Assembly (NCBI GenBank): GCA_009838525.1
Contig: VXRJ01000028.1
Coordinates: 44,368 to 108,367, forward strand
Length of the DNA stretch: 64,000 nt
Direction: 5' to 3'
DNA from: Acidobacteriota bacterium
GTDB lineage: Bacteria > Acidobacteriota > Vicinamibacteria > Vicinamibacterales > UBA8438
Every line of letters starts with the position of its first letter. The first letter of the stretch is position 1. Positions 1 to 7,881 of this stretch are shown here, one piece after another. The notes below the pieces were generated by a model. It searched no databases. It saw nothing but the letters and a program-made list of their open reading frames with translations, and was not told where the DNA came from. Made by a program: the position numbers and the translations under genes.

Positions 1-1
1 C

Positions 2-706
2 CCGCGGATGCCGGTGGCCGAACTGACGTCCAAGGCGTACGCGGGCCGGCAGCGCGCGACGATCGATCCGGCGCGGGCGTCCGCGTCGGGGCCGGAGCGT
101 TTCGAGTGGCCGCCGGTCGGCGACGAGACGACGCACGTCTCGGTCGTCGACGCCGACCGGAACGCGGTGTCGCTCACGACCACGCTGGAGCAGAGCTACG
201 GCTCGAAGATCGTCGTGCCGGGGGGCGGGTTCCTGCTGAACAACGAGATGGGCGACTTCAACGCGGGACCCGGTTTGACGACGGAGAACGGACTGATCGG
301 CACCGAACCGAACCTTGCCGCGCCGGGCAAGCGGATGCTGTCGAGCATGACGCCGACCATCGTGACGCGCGACGGGCGGCTGGCGCTGGTGACCGGCAGC
401 CCGGGGGGGCGGACGATCATCAACACGGTGCTGCACACGATCGTGAACGTGATCGACTTCGGCATGAACGTTCAGGAGGCGATCGACGCCCCGCGTTTTC
501 ACCATCAGTGGTTGCCCGACGTGGTGCGCTACGAGCGGCGGGGACTGTCGCCGGACACCCTGGCCCTGCTGGAGACGCGCGGTCACCGGCTGCAGGCGAT
601 ACGCGCGCAGGGCGCGGCGCATGCCATCGCCTTCGATCCCGATTCGGACCTGCTGGAGGGCGCGCCGGATCGACGGCGCCCGGATGCCGCCGCCGCGGGC
701 TATTAG
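2..706 (+). CDS. ggt: Gamma-glutamyltranspeptidase, C-terminal part (gene cut by window start)
   Basis: Periplasmic gamma-glutamyl hydrolase/transferase of glutathione turnover (family knowledge). The reading frame is open from the first bases, so the upstream large subunit is missing from the window. The TTHVSVVD motif matches the autocleavage site, which makes the first Thr of that motif (codon near base 128) the likely N-terminal nucleophile of the small subunit. Further family motifs are the glycine-rich PGGGFLLNNEM loop and the SPGGRTIINTV segment. All of the small subunit is present. Its stop overlaps the convergent transglycosylase stop by 4 nt. Confidence 0.9.
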   Translation, partial: PRMPVAELTSKAYAGRQRATIDPARASASGPERFEWPPVGDETTHVSVVDADRNAVSLTTTLEQSYGSKIVVPGGGFLLNNEMGDFNAGPGLTTENGLIGTEPNLAAPGKRMLSSMTPTIVTRDGRLALVTGSPGGRTIINTVLHTIVNVIDFGMNVQEAIDAPRFHHQWLPDVVRYERRGLSPDTLALLETRGHRLQAIRAQGAAHAIAFDPDSDLLEGAPDRRRPDAAAAGY

Positions 707-2949
707 CGCCCGCCGTAAATCCGCTGGTAGTTCGCGTAGTTCGCGACCACTTCCTTCACGAAGTTCCGCGTTTCCGTGTACGGGATGCCGTCGATGAAGA
801 AGTCGCGGCGCAGCTGGCGGGCGGCGTTCCACCAGTCGCCGGCGTGGTCCTCACCGGCGTTGTAGGAGACCATTACGGGCAGGTGCTCGCCGTCGAATAG
901 CGCCAGCAGGTCGGCGTTGAGGCGGGCGGCGATCGCGACGTTGACGCGGGGATCGGCGAGGATCGCCTCGTCCACGCCCGCGGGGGTGACGACCTCGGCG
1001 ACCCCCGCCCGCTCCGCCAGCGCCTCGGCCGTGTACGGCATCACCTGCAGCAGACCGACCGCCCCGACCGCCGAGCGCGCGTCCGGATCGAACCGCGACT
1101 CCCGGCGCATGAGCGAAACCAGCAGGACCGGATCGGAGCCGTGAGCGTCGGCCGCGCCGACGACGGTCGGCCAGAACGGCCGCGGGTAGGCGATTGTCCA
1201 GAAGTCGTCTGGCAGGCCGGTCGCGGCCTGCGAGAAGAACCCGCCGAACGAAGCGAACAGCACGCGCGCGGCGCTCGCATGGTCGCGGGCTGCCGACGAG
1301 GCGCGGGCGGCCAGGAGGGCGAGGCCCCGGTCGCCGCCGTGACGGCCCAGCAGCCGCCGGAGGTACCACGCCGCATCGCCCGTCAGGCCGGCGCGGGCCA
1401 GCGTCATCGCGGCGCGGTACTCGGCCCGGGCGCGCGCGCCGCGGCCGACGGAGAGGCGCGGGAAGGCGATCCGCTCGAGTTGCACGGCCGCTTCGTCTGC
1501 TGCGCCGCCGGCATCGAGTTCGGCCAGGCGTTCGCGCGCCGTCAGCCCGTAGTAGTGGTAGGGGTAGCGAGCCGCCAGCGGCCGGAAACGGCGGATGGCG
1601 GCGTCGGTCTCGCCGTTCTGTTCGTGGGCCACGCCGAGCCAGTACTGCGCCGCCAGGGCCAGGTTGCCGCCGGGGCCGCGGTCGATCAGCGCGTGCAGAT
1701 TCGTGAAGGCGCGCTCGTAGTCGCCGTCGCGGACGGCGGCGACGCCGGCGCGCCAGAGCATGGCCCGCGCGTCGTCGGGTGTCGGCGCCGCCTCGAACAG
1801 GCCAGGGTAGAGGGCGAGGCCACCCGGGACATCGCCCCGCCCGACAAGAACCGCGGCCAGGAGGACTGCCGCGTCGCCGCGTTGCTGCGCGTTGGCTCCG
1901 GCGACCCGGCCCTCCCAGAGATCGAGCCCGAGAGGTCGGGCCCGGTCGAGATCGCGCATGCGGATCGCGAGGCGGAAATCGATCAGGCGAATGCCGGGTG
2001 TCCGCGCGCTGGAAGGGAATCGCCTGTAGAACGCGGCGCACGCATCGACCGCGGCCTGGTTGTCGCGCTGGGCGTAGAGGGTCGCGATGCGCTCCGACGC
2101 GACCCGCTCCTGGGTCGGCTCGGCGGGGTACGCGGCGGCCCAGGCGTCGAGCGCGGCGAGCGCCGGCGGAAAACGCGACGCGTTCCGCAGGCGCTGAACG
2201 ATGAGGGCGTACTCGTTCTCGGCGAATGGCGGCAGCACCGCGCCGCGGGAGCGCGCCAGGCGGGCGGCTTCCCGGGATGCGGTCTCGTACGCGTTCCCCG
2301 TCCGAAAGCGGAGCTGCGCCAGCCGCAGCGTCTCGAGCGCCGCGGCCGTGTCGCCCGCTGCCTCCTGCGCGGCGGCGAGACCGAGACGGGCGGCATCGGT
2401 GTCGGCATTCCGGCCTCCGCCCGCCAGCACCCGCCGGTAGAGCGCCGCCGCCAGGTTGGGAGCGCCCGCGTCGAGATGGGCCTCGGCGACGCGCAACACC
2501 AGGTCGCGGTGGCGAACCGCGTCGCCGGCGACCAGCGTGTCGAGGTACGGCGCCGCCTCGTCCGGCAACCCGCGGTCGGCGAGGCTCGTGACGATCGCGC
2601 GCCGGGCGAACGTCCGCATGTAGACGGCGCCGTCGATCACCGTCCGCCATGCGGCTTCCGCGTCGGCACGACGGCCCGCCTGGGTCAGAAGGGTTGCCCG
2701 GAGAACCGTTGCTTCAAGCGGTGCTTCGTCGTCGCCGAGCGCCCGGTCGAGAATCGCCAGCGCCGCTTCCGGATCGCTGGCGCGCATCGCGGCGACGGCG
2801 GCCGGCCAGTCCGGAGGGGGAAGCTGAATCGCCGCGTTCGGGTCGGCCTCCTGCCCGAGCAGGAGAGCCCGTTCGGCCTGGGCGGCGAGGAGAAGGAGCG
2901 TGGCGGCGAGGACGTGCGCGGCGGGGCAACGTAACAGGTACGCAACCAT
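703..2949 (-). CDS. Soluble lytic murein transglycosylase (Slt70-like) with TPR superhelix
   Basis: Periplasmic enzyme that cleaves the MurNAc-GlcNAc bond of peptidoglycan, leaving anhydro-MurNAc. The 748-residue protein begins with a signal peptide (hydrophobic stretch at residues 10-24). It continues with several hundred Ala-rich helical residues of TPR type and ends in an SLT domain. In that domain SLMRRESRFDP carries the catalytic Glu, followed by SAVGAVGLLQVMP and an MVSYNAG segment, all family hallmarks. Size and domain order match Slt70. It is a single gene, divergent from the small gene at 3064, with an inverted repeat between them. Confidence 0.9.
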   Translation of the reverse strand: MVAYLLRCPAAHVLAATLLLLAAQAERALLLGQEADPNAAIQLPPPDWPAAVAAMRASDPEAALAILDRALGDDEAPLEATVLRATLLTQAGRRADAEAAWRTVIDGAVYMRTFARRAIVTSLADRGLPDEAAPYLDTLVAGDAVRHRDLVLRVAEAHLDAGAPNLAAALYRRVLAGGGRNADTDAARLGLAAAQEAAGDTAAALETLRLAQLRFRTGNAYETASREAARLARSRGAVLPPFAENEYALIVQRLRNASRFPPALAALDAWAAAYPAEPTQERVASERIATLYAQRDNQAAVDACAAFYRRFPSSARTPGIRLIDFRLAIRMRDLDRARPLGLDLWEGRVAGANAQQRGDAAVLLAAVLVGRGDVPGGLALYPGLFEAAPTPDDARAMLWRAGVAAVRDGDYERAFTNLHALIDRGPGGNLALAAQYWLGVAHEQNGETDAAIRRFRPLAARYPYHYYGLTARERLAELDAGGAADEAAVQLERIAFPRLSVGRGARARAEYRAAMTLARAGLTGDAAWYLRRLLGRHGGDRGLALLAARASSAARDHASAARVLFASFGGFFSQAATGLPDDFWTIAYPRPFWPTVVGAADAHGSDPVLLVSLMRRESRFDPDARSAVGAVGLLQVMPYTAEALAERAGVAEVVTPAGVDEAILADPRVNVAIAARLNADLLALFDGEHLPVMVSYNAGEDHAGDWWNAARQLRRDFFIDGIPYTETRNFVKEVVANYANYQRIYGGR

Positions 2950-2995
2950 GGTCCGGATGCTGAGAGCCTACACGAAGCACGGAACGTCGCGAGCG

Positions 2996-3046
2996 GGCCG
3001 TCGTGAAACCCTGCATAGCACCGAGGGCGGCGGTTTCACGACGGCC
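2996..3046. repeat. 15-bp perfect inverted repeat with 21-nt spacer
   Basis: The left arm at 2996-3010 (GGCCGTCGTGAAACC) is exactly complementary to the right arm at 3032-3046. It lies between two divergent genes. The right arm resembles the GGTTTCACCAC motif found in two other leaders in this window (17584 and 26001). It could be an operator, an RNA hairpin at the 5' end of one transcript, or a small mobile repeat. Confidence 0.6.
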
Positions 3047-3049
3047 TGC

Positions 3050-3055
3050 TAGTAT
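3050..3055 (+). promoter_or_regulatory. Putative -10 element TAGTAT, leaderless arrangement
   Basis: TAGTAT begins 14 nt before the GTG at 3064, so transcription would start at or next to the start codon. No convincing -35 is seen. Confidence 0.35.
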
Positions 3056-3063
3056 CCCGCCCC

Positions 3064-3327
3064 GTGGCGTACCACTACCGGCCGATGGTGCTGGAGGCGC
3101 TCGCGACGCACGGTGTCCGGCCGACGCTGGAAACCCGTCCCGCCCTCGTGCACGAGTTCGTGAGCGACCTGTACCGCTTCGAGTTGCGGCGCCTGCGGGC
3201 CCGCCAGGTGCGGGGTGAGATTCCGAAGGAAGACTACTCGCGCCACGTCATCGCGCTCCGCAAGCGGTACCTGCTGGTGTCGCTGCCGCTACCGCACTGG
3301 ACGACGGACGAGCCGGTGGAGCAGTGA
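3064..3327 (+). CDS. Small conserved-looking charged protein of unknown function
   Basis: An 87-residue, basic, mostly helical protein with no signal peptide or membrane segment. A cluster of Arg/Lys/Tyr (LRARQVRGEIPKEDYSRHV) dominates the second half. The GTG start is chosen because a TAGTAT -10 lies just upstream and the frame is closed before it. I do not recognise the family. It is followed head-to-tail, with a 1-nt gap, by the stop of a secreted protein gene on the other strand. Confidence 0.6.
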   Translation: MAYHYRPMVLEALATHGVRPTLETRPALVHEFVSDLYRFELRRLRARQVRGEIPKEDYSRHVIALRKRYLLVSLPLPHWTTDEPVEQ

Positions 3328-3328
3328 G

Positions 3329-3724
3329 CTACGGCCGGCGCCAGTTCCCGAGGAGGTTGCCCATCGTGATCGCGCGCGGACGCCATTCCTTCGGCGTCAT
3401 CACCTCGAACATCTCGGTGTGAGTCGGGGAGCCGTACGCGGCGGGCGCGGTGTCGAGGACGATGAAGTTCTGAAAGAACTCGATATCCGGCGCGCGCCCA
3501 TAGACGTTGACGCGGTAGCTGAGCCGGAGCGGCGCGCGGGTCTCGTCCAGCTCGGGCAGCGCCGCCATCCGGTCCTTGATCCGGCTGACCGACACGGGTA
3601 GTTCCAGCACCTCCAGCGCCGTGGACGAGCCGGCCGCAGCTGCATCCTGCGCCACGGCCGTGGCTGGCGCGACCAGCCCGACCGCGAGGGCGCCGATCGA
3701 GACGATAGACCAGATGAACCGCAT
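3329..3724 (-). CDS. Small secreted hypothetical protein
   Basis: A 131-residue protein. Residues 1-25 form a clear signal peptide ending in ATAVAQ, so the mature 105-residue protein is expected in the periplasm or outside. The mature part has alternating hydrophobic residues (LRLSYRVNVYG, IEFFQNFIVLD) consistent with a small beta-rich fold. No cysteines, lipobox or known motif are seen. The function is unknown. Confidence 0.65.
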   Translation of the reverse strand: MRFIWSIVSIGALAVGLVAPATAVAQDAAAAGSSTALEVLELPVSVSRIKDRMAALPELDETRAPLRLSYRVNVYGRAPDIEFFQNFIVLDTAPAAYGSPTHTEMFEVMTPKEWRPRAITMGNLLGNWRRP

Positions 3725-3790
3725 TGGATGCTGGCCCGCTTGAAGCCCTGTACACGCTACGGGGCCGGCGCCGACCTGTCAAGGTGCCGG

Positions 3791-3796
3791 TAAGAT
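3791..3796 (+). promoter_or_regulatory. Putative -10 element TAAGAT, leaderless arrangement
   Basis: TAAGAT begins 12 nt before the GTG start at 3803. No Shine-Dalgarno site precedes the start. Confidence 0.35.
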
Positions 3797-3802
3797 GACG
3801 GC

Positions 3803-4885
3803 GTGGTTCTGGTCGGTCTCCTGGGCGGCGTCATCGTACTTCTCGTTGCGCTGCTGGGGCTGTTCGCCTGGCGCCTGCACGGGGCGCGCGACGGCGAGGC
3901 GGTGGCGCGCGGGCGGATGGCGGCGCTTCTCGCCAACGATGCCTCCGGCCTCGCGGTGTGGGACGCCGGCGGGCGCCTCGTTGCCTGCAACGAGCGCTTC
4001 CGTGAGTTCTATCCGTCGGTGACGCTGAAGCGCGGACTCGAGTACGAGGATCTGGTCCGCTACACGGCGACCCGGGCCGTCCTCCTCATCCCGGAGCAGG
4101 AGATAGGCGCCTGGATCGAGGCGCACCTGGGCCACCTGACCCAGGCGACAACGGAAGAACATCGCACGCCGGATGCCCGCTGGATCGAGATCCGGACCCG
4201 CCCCACGGATCAGGGCGAAACGCTTCTCATCTATACCGACGTGACGGCGGCGCACGAGGCGGCCGCGGCGGCGGCAGACGTGATTGCCGGGGGGGAGGAG
4301 GCGCCGGCCGACGGGATCGCGAGTGCGGCGACCGCGCACGCCGCCGACCTCCGCATGCTCCGGGACGCGGTGACGATCGGCCGTGAGGCGGTGTCGTTCC
4401 ACGCCGCAGCGCGCGACCTGTTGCGGGTCGTCGCCGAATGGGGCGGCTGGGACGCCGGCACCGCGTATCTGGCCGCCGCCGAGGGAGACGAGCCGTTGAT
4501 CTCGACCGGTGTATGGCATGTCGGTGAAAGGCGGTCGCTCTCGGTCACGGCGCGCGGCGCGATCGACGCGTGCTGCGGCGACATGGACGACCACGTGCTG
4601 CACCGCGCCGCCGCATCCGCGGAACCGACCTGGGTTGCGGCCATCGCCGTCGATCCGCGGTTCTCCGACGCGCGCCGCCTCGCGTTGCGGGATCTCCGTT
4701 CGCTCTGCGCCATCCCGGTGAGCGTGGCGGGGCAGGTCGTGGCGGTTGTGGAGCTGTTCTCCCGCGACGGCGTGCCGCCGGATGTGATGCGGCAGCGGCT
4801 GCTTGCTGAAGCGGCGGATCAGTTGGCGCGGGTCTTCGAACGCGAACGCGCCGCGCTCGTCGCCGGCGCCGACGCACGCACCTGA
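3803..4885 (+). CDS. Membrane-anchored PAS-GAF sensory protein without output domain
   Basis: A 360-residue protein. One N-terminal membrane segment (residues 2-22) is followed by a PAS-like domain at about 37-150 (GLAVWDAGGRLVACNERFREFYP, then an ARWIEIRTRP strand). An Ala-rich linker leads to a GAF-like domain at about 195-345, where ALRDLRSLCAIPVSVAGQVV is typical. No histidine kinase, GGDEF, PP2C or HTH domain follows. It may modulate a partner or be the sensory remnant of a larger kinase. It starts with GTG. The gene converges on udk and the two stops overlap by 67 nt. Confidence 0.75.
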   Translation: MVLVGLLGGVIVLLVALLGLFAWRLHGARDGEAVARGRMAALLANDASGLAVWDAGGRLVACNERFREFYPSVTLKRGLEYEDLVRYTATRAVLLIPEQEIGAWIEAHLGHLTQATTEEHRTPDARWIEIRTRPTDQGETLLIYTDVTAAHEAAAAAADVIAGGEEAPADGIASAATAHAADLRMLRDAVTIGREAVSFHAAARDLLRVVAEWGGWDAGTAYLAAAEGDEPLISTGVWHVGERRSLSVTARGAIDACCGDMDDHVLHRAAASAEPTWVAAIAVDPRFSDARRLALRDLRSLCAIPVSVAGQVVAVVELFSRDGVPPDVMRQRLLAEAADQLARVFERERAALVAGADART

Positions 4886-5478
4886 TCGATCGCCGCGGCG
4901 ACGCAGGCCTCGAGGGGGGCCGCGCCGTCCACCGTCATGTGAGCGAAGCGCGCGCTCGGCGCAATCCACCGCAGGTAGCCCGGCCAGACGGTGGCGCGCC
5001 ACTGTCGGTGAACGGACGCCTCGTCGCGGCCCCGCTCGCGCCTGTCGCGGGCGATGCGGCGGGCAAGCGCCGTCGCCTGGTCTATCTCGATATAGACGCG
5101 GGTGTCGGCCATCCCGCGGATCGCCGGCCAGTGCAGGACCAGCAGGCCCTCGAGCAGGAGGAACGGCAGCGGCCGCAGGCTGATGGTTGCTTCGGTGCGG
5201 CGGTGGGTTCTGAAGTCGTAGACGGGACGTTCGGCGGGACGGCCGGCGCGCAGCAGGTCGAGCTGCCGGCGCAGCAGCGTCACGTCAATCGAATCCGGCG
5301 AGTCGTAGTTGGCCGCGGCGCGCTTCGCCAGGTCGTATTCCGGATGGTCCCGGTAGTAGGCGTCCATCGGAATGACCGCGGCGGGTCCCACCTCGAGGGC
5401 GTCGGCCAGATGGTGCGCCAGCGTCGTCTTGCCGGCGCCGGACGCCCCCGCGATCGCTATGAGGTGCGGCCGTCTCAT
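4819..5478 (-). CDS. udk: Uridine kinase / phosphoribulokinase-family kinase
   Basis: Cytoplasmic kinase that phosphorylates uridine (and cytidine) in pyrimidine salvage. The 219 residues begin MRRPHLIAIAGASGAGKTT, giving a P-loop at residues 11-18. Next come the substrate segment IPMDAYYRDHPEYD, YDSPDSIDV, and the RPVYDFRTHRRT motif typical of Udk. The start at 5478 places the P-loop where the family has it; a longer in-frame extension to 5580 is Arg-rich and runs into the divergent neighbour. A TATACT hexamer lies 15 nt upstream. The C-terminus overlaps the convergent PAS-GAF gene by 67 nt. Confidence 0.85.
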   Translation of the reverse strand: MRRPHLIAIAGASGAGKTTLAHHLADALEVGPAAVIPMDAYYRDHPEYDLAKRAAANYDSPDSIDVTLLRRQLDLLRAGRPAERPVYDFRTHRRTEATISLRPLPFLLLEGLLVLHWPAIRGMADTRVYIEIDQATALARRIARDRRERGRDEASVHRQWRATVWPGYLRWIAPSARFAHMTVDGAAPLEACVAAAIDQVRASAPATSAARSRSKTRAN

Positions 5479-5491
5479 CGGAGCGTCAGTA

Positions 5492-5497
5492 TAGGAT
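5492..5497 (+). promoter_or_regulatory. Putative -10 element TAGGAT (within TATAGGAT)
   Basis: It begins 13 nt before the GTG at 5505, in the leaderless arrangement seen repeatedly in this window. The divergent udk promoter overlaps it. Confidence 0.35.
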
Positions 5498-5504
5498 CGT
5501 CGCC

Positions 5505-6299
5505 GTGACCGAACCCACGGCGCACGTCGCCGCCCCCGGCCATGCACCGCCCGCCGTCGGGCGCCACGCGCCGCCCACATCCGAGGGGCCGCCCGATCTG
5601 CGCGAGCACGGCGCGCCCGTCCGGGGCGCCCCGCAGACGTCGACGCGCCGCCTCTTTGTGCAACTGCAGGTGCTGACCGGCTGTCTCGAGGCCGCGCCGG
5701 TCATCGAGGCGGTGCGCGCCAGCGGCCTCGACGCCGTGGTCTACGCCGACGTGAACGACCCGCGCGGCGTTGGCGTGCTCCTGATGAGCGAGGATCCCGC
5801 CTGTTTCGCGGAGGCGGGACGGGCGCTGCTGACTGGCGAGCCGTTCCGCGACCTCGTTCCGCGAGCCGGACTGACGATGATTGGGCGCACCTACTCCTCC
5901 GGCCGCGAGCCGGATCTGGAGGACTTCCTGCTGCGAAAGGTCCCCCGCAACGTGCTCGATCCCGCGCATCCGTGGGCGGTCTGGTACCCGCTGCGGCGCA
6001 TAGGCGCGTTCAACCAGTTGCCGCGCGCCGAGCAGGGGAAGATCCTGATGGAACACGGCATGCTGGGCCGGCGGTACGGCGAGGCGGGCTATGCCGTCGA
6101 CGTCCGGCTGGAATGCCATGGCCTGGACCAGGACGACAACGAATTCGTCATCGGCCTGATCGGCCCGGAGCTCTACCCGCTGTCGCGACTCGTGAAGGAC
6201 ATGCGGTCGACGCGGCAGACGTCGGAGTTCATTCAGCAGATGGGCCCGTTCTTCGTCGGCCGGACGCTCTTCCAGTCGCCGCTGCCGGCCGCCGGCTGA
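5505..6299 (+). CDS. Chlorite dismutase / HemQ-family heme protein
   Basis: 264 residues. The first 45 are Pro/Ala/His-rich and probably disordered. The rest fits the chlorite dismutase superfamily, which includes coproheme decarboxylase HemQ. Conserved blocks are HPWAVWYPLRR, ILMEHGMLGRRYGE (candidate heme-ligating His), GLDQDDNEFVIGL in place of the usual GLDDWEW, and VKDMRSTRQTSEF...GPFFVGR. By family knowledge the most likely role is the last step of coproporphyrin-dependent heme synthesis, or a heme peroxidase. True chlorite dismutase activity is not implied. Neighbouring genes do not help. Confidence 0.8.
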   Translation: MTEPTAHVAAPGHAPPAVGRHAPPTSEGPPDLREHGAPVRGAPQTSTRRLFVQLQVLTGCLEAAPVIEAVRASGLDAVVYADVNDPRGVGVLLMSEDPACFAEAGRALLTGEPFRDLVPRAGLTMIGRTYSSGREPDLEDFLLRKVPRNVLDPAHPWAVWYPLRRIGAFNQLPRAEQGKILMEHGMLGRRYGEAGYAVDVRLECHGLDQDDNEFVIGLIGPELYPLSRLVKDMRSTRQTSEFIQQMGPFFVGRTLFQSPLPAAG

Positions 6300-6371
6300 G
6301 CTCCCGCCGCGTTCGGCGGGAACGCGCGGCGTCCGCCGGGAGGACCGCGGCCGCCGGGCTGGGCCGTCTGC

Positions 6372-6377
6372 TAGAAT
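6372..6377 (+). promoter_or_regulatory. Putative -10 element TAGAAT, leaderless arrangement
   Basis: It begins 13 nt before the ATG at 6385. Confidence 0.4.
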
Positions 6378-6384
6378 CGGCGCG

Positions 6385-7881
6385 ATGCCGAGCGACCGGA
6401 AGCCGCAGGCCGACGAGTCGCTCAGCCAGTTGCCCCTTCCCGATACGAACCCGCGCGGTCTGCTGCGCCACTTCGGCCCCGGGCTGATCCTGATGATGAC
6501 CGGCATCGGGACCTCGCACCTGGTGACCGCGCCGGCGGCGGGAGGGCGCTTCGAGTACGCGCTCCTCTGGTGCATTCCGGTCGCCTACATCTTCAAGTAC
6601 TACGGCTTCGAGATGGCGTTCCGCTTCACCAACGCCACGGGCCGCAGCATGCTCGATGCCTATACCACGGCGCCGGGGAAATGGCCGGTCTGGTACGTCC
6701 TGATCACCACGATCATTCAGTGCGCCCTCGGGCAGGCGGGGCGCCTCGCCGCCGCCGCCGCGGTCCTCTTCTACGTCTTTTCGGAATACCTGGCGCTCGG
6801 TTTGCCGAGTTGGGTGTACGGGCTGGGCCTCGGCGTGCTCTCGGTGGGGATCATCCTCTATGGACGCTATAGCGCTGTCGAGCTGACGACGAAGGTGTTC
6901 GCGGGACTGCTGTTCGTCTCCACCATCGGCGTTTACCTGTTCGAGCCGGCGCCGATCTCGGCGATGGGGCGTTTCTTCGTCGTCGAAACTCCGGCCGGAT
7001 CGTGGCTGCTGATCGCCGCGTTCCTCGGCCTCCTGCCAACTGGTATCGACGTGTCGCTACAGGCGTCGGAATGGGGCAAGGCGAAGCGGGTCGGGATGGG
7101 GCGCATCCGCGAGCAGCTCGAGCGCACGGGCATCGCACGCCGCTTCGACCCGTTCGGTTCGACCAAGGAAGACCTCGCCGTCGACGTCTCGCAGTTGCCT
7201 GATCAGGCGCAGGAGTACTGTCGCCGCTGGTTCCGGATCGGGCTGTGGGATTTCACCCTGGGGCACATCGTCTCGTTCGTGCTGGCGATAATCTTCCTGC
7301 TGCTCGCGGCGGTCTGGCTCTACCCGAGCGAGGTGTCGGGCAACGCGGTGATCGGGGAGATCGCGCGGATCTTCACCGACAGCATCGGCCCCGGCATGAT
7401 GCTGATCTTCCTGCTGGGCGCCTTCGCCGCGACGTTCTCCACCGCCTTCAACTACTTCGATGGCTGGCCGCGCGTCGTGGCGGCCTGCTGCCGCAACCTG
7501 TTCCGCCCGACCGCGGCGCTTCCGGGCATCGCCGCCGAACAGCTCACGGACAACCACCGCCGGACGCTCGTCTCCGAATACAACATCTATCGCCTGACGA
7601 TGTTCTACTCGCTGATCGCCGCGGTGCTGATCATCGCCGGGCTGCCCCGGCCGGTCTACCTCGTGCTCGTCTCGTCCGCGCTCGCCTTCTTCATTGCGCC
7701 GGTCATCTACTTTCTCAACGTCTACTACTGCGTCACCGTGATCCCGAAGGACAACGCCGCGTTCTACCCGTCGGCGCCGGTTCGGGCGTTCGCCTGGTTC
7801 AGCCTGGTGGTCTTCACCGGACTGACGGCCCTCGTGATCCTGGATCGGGTCTTCGGGGTGGCGCTGTTCGGGGGTTCGTAA
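6385..7881 (+). CDS. Nramp-like inner-membrane transporter lacking the canonical metal-site motifs
   Basis: 498 residues with about 11 hydrophobic segments and an Nramp-type first helix starting FGPGLILMMTG (residues 30-40). Canonical Nramp proteins have DPGN in helix 1 and MPH in helix 6. Here helix 1 reads GTSH (residues 42-45) and helix 6 reads LLPTGIDVS. The Mn/Fe-coordinating residues are therefore absent, and the substrate may not be a transition-metal ion. A hydrophilic loop with GSTKEDLAVDVSQLPDQAQEYC (shown here split: GSTKEDLAVDV, then SQLPDQAQEYC) sits mid-protein. The stop overlaps the M23 peptidase start by 1 nt (TAATG), implying an operon. Confidence 0.75.
   Translation: MPSDRKPQADESLSQLPLPDTNPRGLLRHFGPGLILMMTGIGTSHLVTAPAAGGRFEYALLWCIPVAYIFKYYGFEMAFRFTNATGRSMLDAYTTAPGKWPVWYVLITTIIQCALGQAGRLAAAAAVLFYVFSEYLALGLPSWVYGLGLGVLSVGIILYGRYSAVELTTKVFAGLLFVSTIGVYLFEPAPISAMGRFFVVETPAGSWLLIAAFLGLLPTGIDVSLQASEWGKAKRVGMGRIREQLERTGIARRFDPFGSTKEDLAVDVSQLPDQAQEYCRRWFRIGLWDFTLGHIVSFVLAIIFLLLAAVWLYPSEVSGNAVIGEIARIFTDSIGPGMMLIFLLGAFAATFSTAFNYFDGWPRVVAACCRNLFRPTAALPGIAAEQLTDNHRRTLVSEYNIYRLTMFYSLIAAVLIIAGLPRPVYLVLVSSALAFFIAPVIYFLNVYYCVTVIPKDNAAFYPSAPVRAFAWFSLVVFTGLTALVILDRVFGVALFGGS

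Noticed and set aside
1141..2934. Long open frame on the plus strand opposite the transglycosylase
   Set aside because: High-GC antisense shadow; Arg/Gly-rich translation without domains, while the minus-strand frame encodes a clear SLT protein.
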